Positions 8,309 through 12,633 of a stretch of DNA of 12,633 nt are shown here, piece after piece. The notes beneath the pieces were generated by a model. That model saw only the letters and a list, made by a program, of their open reading frames with translations, was not told the DNA's origin and did not search any database. Numbering within the stretch: position 1 is the first letter of the stretch; every line of letters starts with the position of its first letter. Source of the DNA: Comamonadaceae bacterium (lineage in GTDB: Bacteria > Pseudomonadota > Gammaproteobacteria > Burkholderiales > Burkholderiaceae_C); contig CANJNX010000003.1 of the NCBI GenBank assembly GCA_947475495.1, positions 1-12,633 of the forward strand, read 5' to 3'. The position numbers and the translations under genes are program-made.

Positions 8309-9717
8309 AACACGCCATTCGCCACATCCATTTCGTCGGTATCGGTGGCTCCGGCATGTCGGGCATCGCTGAGATTCTGTTTAATTTGGGTTACCAAATT
8401 TCTGGTTCTGATTTGTCTGATAGTTCGGTATTGCAGCGCCTGGCATCCATGGGAATTCAGACCTATGTGGGTCATGCTGCCAGCCATGTCGAAGCTGCAG
8501 ATGCCGTGGTTACGTCGACCGCGGTCAAGCCCAGCAACCCTGAAGTTCTCAAAGCCAGAGAAATGCATATTCCCATCGTTCCGCGGGCGCTGATGCTGGC
8601 TGAATTAATGCGTTTGAAGCAGGGCATAGCGATTGCCGGAACCCATGGAAAAACCACCACGACCAGCCTTGTTGCGAGCGTTTTGGCGCAAGCTGGCTTA
8701 GACCCTACGTTTGTGATTGGGGGACGCCTTAACAGCGCGGGCGCCAATGCCAGACTAGGCAGTGGTGAATACATTGTGGTGGAAGCCGATGAATCCGATG
8801 CGTCGTTTTTGAATTTGCTGCCGGTGATGGCGGTAGTGACCAACATCGATGCGGACCACATGGAAACCTATGGCCACGATTTCGGTCGTTTGCAAAAAGC
8901 CTTTGTCGACTTCCTGCATCGCATGCCTTTTTACGGAACGGCGATTTTGTGTACGGACGATGCAGCGGTGCGTGCCATCGTGGACCAAGTGACGTGTCCT
9001 GTGACGAGTTATGGGTTTTCAGAGGATGCGCAGGTTCGTGCCATCAATGTGAAAGCGGTGGATGGCCAGATGCACTTTACGGTGCAGCGGCGCAACGGCG
9101 TCACGCTGCCAGACTTGGATATTGTTCTCAATCTCCCGGGCCGGCACAACGTGCTCAATGCGCTCTCAGCCATCGCCGTCGCAGTAGAGCTCAATATTGA
9201 AGATGCTGCGGTACAAAAAGCGCTGCATGAATTCAAAGGCGTGGGCCGGCGATTCCAGCGCTATGGTGACCACAGCGTGGGAGAAGGTGCAGCCGTGACG
9301 GTGGTGGATGACTATGGACACCATCCCGTTGAAATGGCAGCAACCTTGGCTGCTGCACGCGGGGCTTTTCCCAATCGCCGATTGGTCTTGGCCTTCCAGC
9401 CCCACCGCTACACGCGAACACGCGATTGCTTTGAAGATTTTGTCAAAGTGATGGGATCAGCGGATGCAGTGTTGTTGGCAGAGGTGTATGCCGCAGGTGA
9501 GTCTCCCATCGTGGCTGCTGACGGTCGCTCTTTGACGCGTGCGCTGCGCATCGCGGACAAGGTAGAAGCTATTTTTGTCGATGACATTCAGACCATGGCG
9601 CAGGCCGCTGTTGACTTTTTAAAGGCAGGCGATGTCTTGCTGTGCATGGGCGCCGGTTCGATTAGCGCGGTGGCAGGGGCGGTTGTGGAAAAAATTCAAA
9701 AGAGAAACGCGCTATGA
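8305..9717 (+). CDS. murC: MurC, UDP-N-acetylmuramate:L-alanine ligase
   Basis: MurC catalyses the first amino-acid addition to UDP-MurNAc (L-alanine, ATP-dependent) in the cytoplasm, upstream of MurD, MurE and MurF. The 470 residues are close to the family norm (E. coli 491). Motifs: GIGGSGMSG at 12-20 in the UDP-binding domain; P-loop GTHGKTTTT at 112-120, where His in place of Asn is typical of Mur[11 protein letters not shown] at 160-169; [10 protein letters not shown] at 180-189; [11 protein letters not shown] at 279-289; GVGRRFQ at 312-318; DDYGHHPVE at 335-343, diagnostic of Mur[10 protein letters not shown] at 364-372; and GAGSI at 449-453. The related recycling ligase Mpl is excluded by position and by the DDYGHHPVE context. 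The start overlaps the murG stop as ATGA. No missing catalytic residue is apparent. Confidence 0.98.
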   Translation: MKHAIRHIHFVGIGGSGMSGIAEILFNLGYQISGSDLSDSSVLQRLASMGIQTYVGHAASHVEAADAVVTSTAVKPSNPEVLKAREMHIPIVPRALMLAELMRLKQGIAIAGTHGKTTTTSLVASVLAQAGLDPTFVIGGRLNSAGANARLGSGEYIVVEADESDASFLNLLPVMAVVTNIDADHMETYGHDFGRLQKAFVDFLHRMPFYGTAILCTDDAAVRAIVDQVTCPVTSYGFSEDAQVRAINVKAVDGQMHFTVQRRNGVTLPDLDIVLNLPGRHNVLNALSAIAVAVELNIEDAAVQKALHEFKGVGRRFQRYGDHSVGEGAAVTVVDDYGHHPVEMAATLAAARGAFPNRRLVLAFQPHRYTRTRDCFEDFVKVMGSADAVLLAEVYAAGESPIVAADGRSLTRALRIADKVEAIFVDDIQTMAQAAVDFLKAGDVLLCMGAGSISAVAGAVVEKIQKRNAL

Positions 9718-10682
9718 GTCAAGCCAATTACGGAAAAGTAGCAGTGCTCATGGGCGGCGTCTCCGCAGAAAGAGATGTATCACTCATGTCTGGAGAAGGC
9801 GTCTTGCAAGCGCTCTTGTCCAAAGGCATTGATGCGCATGCTTTTGACCCGGCGCACCGGGATATGAGTGAGCTCAAACGTGATGGCTTTGCACGTTGCT
9901 TTATCGCTTTGCATGGGCGCTTTGGTGAAGATGGTACGGTGCAAGGTGCGTTGGAGTTAATGGGTATCCCCTATACCGGTTCAGGCGTGATGGCCTCGAG
10001 TATTTCTATGGACAAGGTCATGACCAAGCGCATTTGGCGCTTTGAAGGTCTGCCAACGCCTGCGTGGAGCCAAGTCAGCAATGCCGCGCAAACACGCGCC
10101 GCGTTTGCACAATTGGGTTCCCCCATGATTGTGAAACCTGCACGCGAAGGTTCCACCATCGGCCTGACCAAAGTCACGACGCTAGAACAATGTGATGCGG
10201 CCTATGCCTTGGCGTCGCAGCATGACCCTATGGTTTTATGCGAGCAATTTATTGCTGGTGATGAAGTCACCTGCCCGGTATTGGGTGAACCGCATGCACC
10301 GCTTGCCTTGCCACTGATCCGCATCGTGGCACCCGATGGCAATTACGATTACCAAAACAAATACTTCACGAACACCACCCAGTATTTGGTGCCAGCAGGC
10401 TTGCCCGCAGGGGAAGAGGAAGCGATTGCAGAGTTGGCAAAGCAGGCCTACCAAGTGCTGGGTTGCCGGGGTTGGGCCCGGGCGGACGTCATGATCGATG
10501 CGGTAACACGCAAGCCCTATTTGCTAGAGATCAACACCTCCCCTGGCATGACTGGGCACTCTCTGGTTCCTATGTCTGCGCGGGCCCAAGGGATGAGTTA
10601 TGAAGATTTGTGTGTCCATTTATTGGCGCACGCAGCGCTTGACAGTACGTCAATGACTGACAACGCAAGGACGATTGCATGA
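9714..10682 (+). CDS. ddlB: Ddl, D-alanine--D-alanine ligase (DdlB type)
   Basis: This ATP-grasp enzyme condenses two D-alanines; its product is the substrate of MurF. The 322 residues are near the E. coli DdlB length (306). Seen: [14 protein letters not shown] at 14-27 with E19 as the conserved glutamate; HGRFGEDG at 67-74; PYTGSG at 86-91; [10 protein letters not shown] at 141-150; YDYQNKYF at 211-218; RADVMI at 256-261; and [16 protein letters not shown] at 271-286, with Mg2+-binding E272 and N274. Y217 after the lysine in NKY is the tyrosine typical of true D-Ala-D-Ala ligases, so a D-Ala-D-lactate specificity is unlikely. The start overlaps the murC stop as ATGA. Its ribosome site is weak (AGAGA at 9701-9705, 8 bases upstream), so its translation probably depends on coupling to murC. 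Confidence 0.97.
   Translation: MSQANYGKVAVLMGGVSAERDVSLMSGEGVLQALLSKGIDAHAFDPAHRDMSELKRDGFARCFIALHGRFGEDGTVQGALELMGIPYTGSGVMASSISMDKVMTKRIWRFEGLPTPAWSQVSNAAQTRAAFAQLGSPMIVKPAREGSTIGLTKVTTLEQCDAAYALASQHDPMVLCEQFIAGDEVTCPVLGEPHAPLALPLIRIVAPDGNYDYQNKYFTNTTQYLVPAGLPAGEEEAIAELAKQAYQVLGCRGWARADVMIDAVTRKPYLLEINTSPGMTGHSLVPMSARAQGMSYEDLCVHLLAHAALDSTSMTDNARTIA
10667..10671 (+). promoter_or_regulatory. Shine-Dalgarno of ftsQ, within ddlB
   Basis: AAGGA lies 7 bases before the ATG at 10679, in the last codons of ddlB. It supports the overlap start of ftsQ. Confidence 0.75.
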
Positions 10683-11467
10683 ACCGCAACGAGCCCTTGC
10701 CCTTAGATATTCGCCTCATGGACAGAGCGACGGTGCTCTTGCTGGTGATGCTGGGTATTTTTGCTGCAGTGGCAGGTGCGCGCTGGTTATCGAGTCGCAG
10801 CGTCTTTGCCGTGCAAAGCATTGCAGTTCTCGGCGACGTGACGCATACCAACGTGCCCACCGTGCGCGCCCATGTGGTCTCACGCGTTAAAGGCACATTT
10901 TTCACTGTAGATCTCGGGCAAACGCGGACTGTCTTTGAAGCCATGCCATGGGTGCGAAGTGCGGTAGTTCACCGTGATTTCCCCAATCGATTGCGAGTGA
11001 ATTTAGAAGAGCACAAAGCCGTCGCTTTTTGGGGTGCTGAAAGCGAGCCGCGACTGCTCAATTCTTTTGGTGAAGTGTTTGACGCCAATTTGGGCGAAGT
11101 CGAACAAGACCAATTGCCGCGCTTGGCTGGCCCCAATGGGCAGGGCTCGGTGGTGCTTAAAACTTACCACCTCGTAGAGCCCTTGTTTTCGCGTATTGAT
11201 GTTCCATTGGCCTCAATGGAGCTGACAGGCAAGGGAAGTTGGCGCGTCGTATTGGCAACGGGTGCCGCCATTGAGTTGGGTCGGGGGAGTTCAGAAGAAG
11301 TCGCCGTGCGTGCAGAGCGATTTTTAAAAACACTGACCCAAGTGGCAGTTCGCTATGCGCGCCCTTTGAGCGCACTCGAGTCGGCAGATTTGCGTCATGA
11401 AAACGGCTATGCCATTCGTCTGCGAGGGGTAACGACCTTGACAGACACGGCATCCAAAAAACAGTGA
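10679..11467 (+). CDS. ftsQ: FtsQ, bitopic cell division protein
   Basis: FtsQ is an inner-membrane divisome scaffold that recruits FtsB and FtsL and links early and late division proteins. The 262 residues have a short cytoplasmic N-terminus (about 1-15), one hydrophobic segment at about 17-35, and a periplasmic part. A POTRA domain is expected at about 43-112: [14 protein letters not shown] opens it, and the run around [20 protein letters not shown] (90-109) is the typical FtsQ POTRA end. The following beta domain contains [15 protein letters not shown] at 121-135. The C-terminus is polar (DTASKKQ). The sequence is divergent, as usual for FtsQ, but the topology and position between ddlB and ftsA are decisive. 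The start overlaps the ddlB stop as ATGA, and ftsA follows after 22 bases. Confidence 0.95.
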   Translation: MNRNEPLPLDIRLMDRATVLLLVMLGIFAAVAGARWLSSRSVFAVQSIAVLGDVTHTNVPTVRAHVVSRVKGTFFTVDLGQTRTVFEAMPWVRSAVVHRDFPNRLRVNLEEHKAVAFWGAESEPRLLNSFGEVFDANLGEVEQDQLPRLAGPNGQGSVVLKTYHLVEPLFSRIDVPLASMELTGKGSWRVVLATGAAIELGRGSSEEVAVRAERFLKTLTQVAVRYARPLSALESADLRHENGYAIRLRGVTTLTDTASKKQ

Positions 11468-11477
11468 TTAACGAAGC

Positions 11478-11481
11478 AGGT
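11478..11481 (+). promoter_or_regulatory. Probable weak Shine-Dalgarno of ftsA
   Basis: AGGT ends 8 bases before the ATG at 11490, within the 22-base ftsQ-ftsA gap. The bases between it and the start are almost all A or T (TATAAAAAT follows the AGG), which would keep the start codon unstructured. The match to the anti-Shine-Dalgarno is short, so confidence is moderate. Confidence 0.5.
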
Positions 11482-11489
11482 ATAAAAAT

Positions 11490-12633
11490 ATGGCAAAAGA
11501 ATACAAAGACTTGGTAGTGGGACTTGACATTGGCACCGCCAAGGTCATGGCAGTGGTCGCGGAAGTCATGCCAGGGGGCAGCTTGCGCTTGGCAGGCTTT
11601 GGTTCTGCGCCGAGCACAGGACTCAAGCGCGGTGTGGTTGTCAACATCGATGCCACGGTTCAAAGCATTCAGCAGGCACTCAAAGAAGCCGAGTTGATGG
11701 CGGACTGCAAAATCACCCGCGTTTACACCGGGATCACCGGAAGCCATATCCGAGGAATGAACTCCAGTGGCATGGTGGCGATCAAAGACCGCGAGGTCTC
11801 ACAAGCCGATGTCTCCCGCGTGGTTGAAACCGCCAAAGCCATTCACATTTCAACCGACCAGCGCTTGTTATTGGTAGAACCGCAAGAATTCATCATTGAT
11901 GGGCAAGATGTGAAGGAGCCCATTGGCATGAGCGGTATGCGCCTCGAAGCCAAAGTCCATATCGTCACCGGCGCGCAAAGCGCCGCAGAAAACATCATCA
12001 AGTGCGTTCGCCGTTGCGGCTTGGAAGTCGAGCAGCTGATGCTGAATCCTTTGGCTTCCAGCCTCTCGGTGCTCACCGAAGATGAGCGTGAGTTAGGCGT
12101 TGCTTTGGTCGATATCGGCGCAGGAACCACCGATGTGGCGATTTTCACCAATGGCGCCATTCGCCATACCGCGGTGATTCCCATTGCCGGCGACTTGATC
12201 ACCAGTGACATTGCGATGGCTTTGCGCACCCCCACCAAAGACGCCGAAGAAATCAAGGTCGACAGCGGACACGCAAAGCAAGTCTTGGTCGATCCTGAAG
12301 TCCAAGTGGAAGTCCCGGGCTTGGGTGACCGAAGCCCGCGCATGCTGAGCCGCCAAGCCTTGGCTGGCGTGATCGAGCCACGCATCGAAGAAATTTTCAG
12401 CCTGGTGAACCAAGTCATGCGCGATTCTGGTTACGAAGAAGTGCTGTCCTCTGGCATTGTTCTCACGGGTGGCAGTTGTGTGATGCCAGGCATGGTTGAA
12501 CTCGGCGAAGACATCTTTCTCAAGCCAGTGCGTCGTGGCGTTCCCCAGTATTCCAATGCGCTCGCTGACATGGTGGCGCAGCCACGTGCTGCCACCGTCA
12601 TGGGATTTCTGGAAGAGGCACGGATTGCCCGCA
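11490..12633 (+). CDS. ftsA: FtsA, actin-like membrane anchor of the Z ring, N-terminal 381 residues
   Basis: FtsA is an actin-fold ATP-binding protein that tethers FtsZ to the inner membrane and recruits later divisome proteins. The frame from ATG 11490 runs open to the window end, giving 381 codons plus one base. The family is usually about 410-420 residues, so only the linker and the C-terminal amphipathic membrane-targeting helix should be missing. Motifs: first phosphate loop VVGLDIGTAKV at 9-19; GITGSHIRGMNSSG at 81-94 opening the 1C (SHS2) domain, about 85-165; second phosphate loop VDIGAGTTDVAIF at 207-219; IPIAGDLITSDIA at 230-242; and adenosine motif VLTGGSCVMPGM at 324-335. MreB is excluded by the 1C domain and the context. 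ftsZ is expected next, outside the window. The first residues (MAKEYKDLVVGLDIGT) fit known betaproteobacterial FtsA starts as I recall them. Confidence 0.97.
   Translation, partial: MAKEYKDLVVGLDIGTAKVMAVVAEVMPGGSLRLAGFGSAPSTGLKRGVVVNIDATVQSIQQALKEAELMADCKITRVYTGITGSHIRGMNSSGMVAIKDREVSQADVSRVVETAKAIHISTDQRLLLVEPQEFIIDGQDVKEPIGMSGMRLEAKVHIVTGAQSAAENIIKCVRRCGLEVEQLMLNPLASSLSVLTEDERELGVALVDIGAGTTDVAIFTNGAIRHTAVIPIAGDLITSDIAMALRTPTKDAEEIKVDSGHAKQVLVDPEVQVEVPGLGDRSPRMLSRQALAGVIEPRIEEIFSLVNQVMRDSGYEEVLSSGIVLTGGSCVMPGMVELGEDIFLKPVRRGVPQYSNALADMVAQPRAATVMGFLEEARIAR

Noticed and set aside
579..8668. Recurring similar stretches at the P-loops of murE, murF, murD and murC
   Set aside because: These are the shared GTNGKT/GSNGKT/GTHGKT motifs of paralogous Mur ligases, not DNA repeats or recombination scars; flanking bases differ.
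10639..10644. TTGACA ahead of ftsQ as a possible promoter -35
   Set aside because: No -10-like hexamer follows at 16-18 bases (CAACGC is there instead), and the site is inside ddlB coding sequence.
11843..12418. A 191-codon minus-strand open frame opposite ftsA
   Set aside because: The sense frame encodes clear FtsA motifs throughout. The antisense product is a low-complexity Ser/Thr/Met/Ala-rich shadow.
1..12633. Search by eye for tRNA or rRNA genes, insertion sequences, CRISPR arrays, attachment sites and hairpin-plus-T terminators
   Set aside because: Coding is continuous with gaps of at most 22 bases, and no such structure was seen. The arrangement is an ordinary, intact core-genome dcw cluster.

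Overview
This window is an internal slice of a division and cell wall (dcw) cluster. It is densely coding on the + strand from end to end. It holds the last 82 codons of ftsI, then complete murE, murF, mraY, murD, ftsW, murG, murC, ddl (ddlB-type) and ftsQ, and the first 381 codons of ftsA, which runs off the right edge. I see no RNA genes, mobile elements, CRISPR arrays, terminators or credible minus-strand genes. The largest non-coding gaps are 21 and 22 bases.

The gene order and protein details suggest a Gram-negative betaproteobacterium, most likely Burkholderiales and resembling Comamonadaceae. MurE carries the DNPR signature for meso-diaminopimelate. MraY and MurD are longer than in E. 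coli, each through an extra internal segment. FtsW has a long cytoplasmic N-terminus, and FtsA reads like the Comamonadaceae type. Base composition looks moderately GC-rich, and leucine is very often TTG. The taxonomic call is an inference from protein character, not from a search.

Layout: (1) positions 1-249, end of the septal transpeptidase FtsI. (2) 249-3277, MurE and MurF, which add the third amino acid and D-Ala-D-Ala to the UDP-MurNAc peptide. (3) 3299-4477, MraY, which moves the finished precursor onto undecaprenyl phosphate to give lipid I. (4) 4480-6000, MurD, the D-glutamate ligase. (5) 5997-7247, FtsW, the septal SEDS glycosyltransferase. (6) 7244-8308, MurG, which makes lipid II. 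(7) 8305-9717, MurC, the L-alanine ligase. (8) 9714-10682, Ddl, which makes the dipeptide used by MurF. (9) 10679-11467, FtsQ, a divisome scaffold. (10) 11490-12633, FtsA, the actin-like anchor for FtsZ. Together they take UDP-MurNAc to lipid II and then polymerise and cross-link it at the septum.

The genes are almost fully interlocked. ftsI/murE share one base (TGATG), and six later junctions are four-base ATGA overlaps, so translational coupling is expected. The exceptions are murF-mraY (21-base gap with its own Shine-Dalgarno), mraY-murD (2-base gap, GTG start) and ftsQ-ftsA (22-base gap). I found no undescribed system. The observations below are refinements or low-probability leads.
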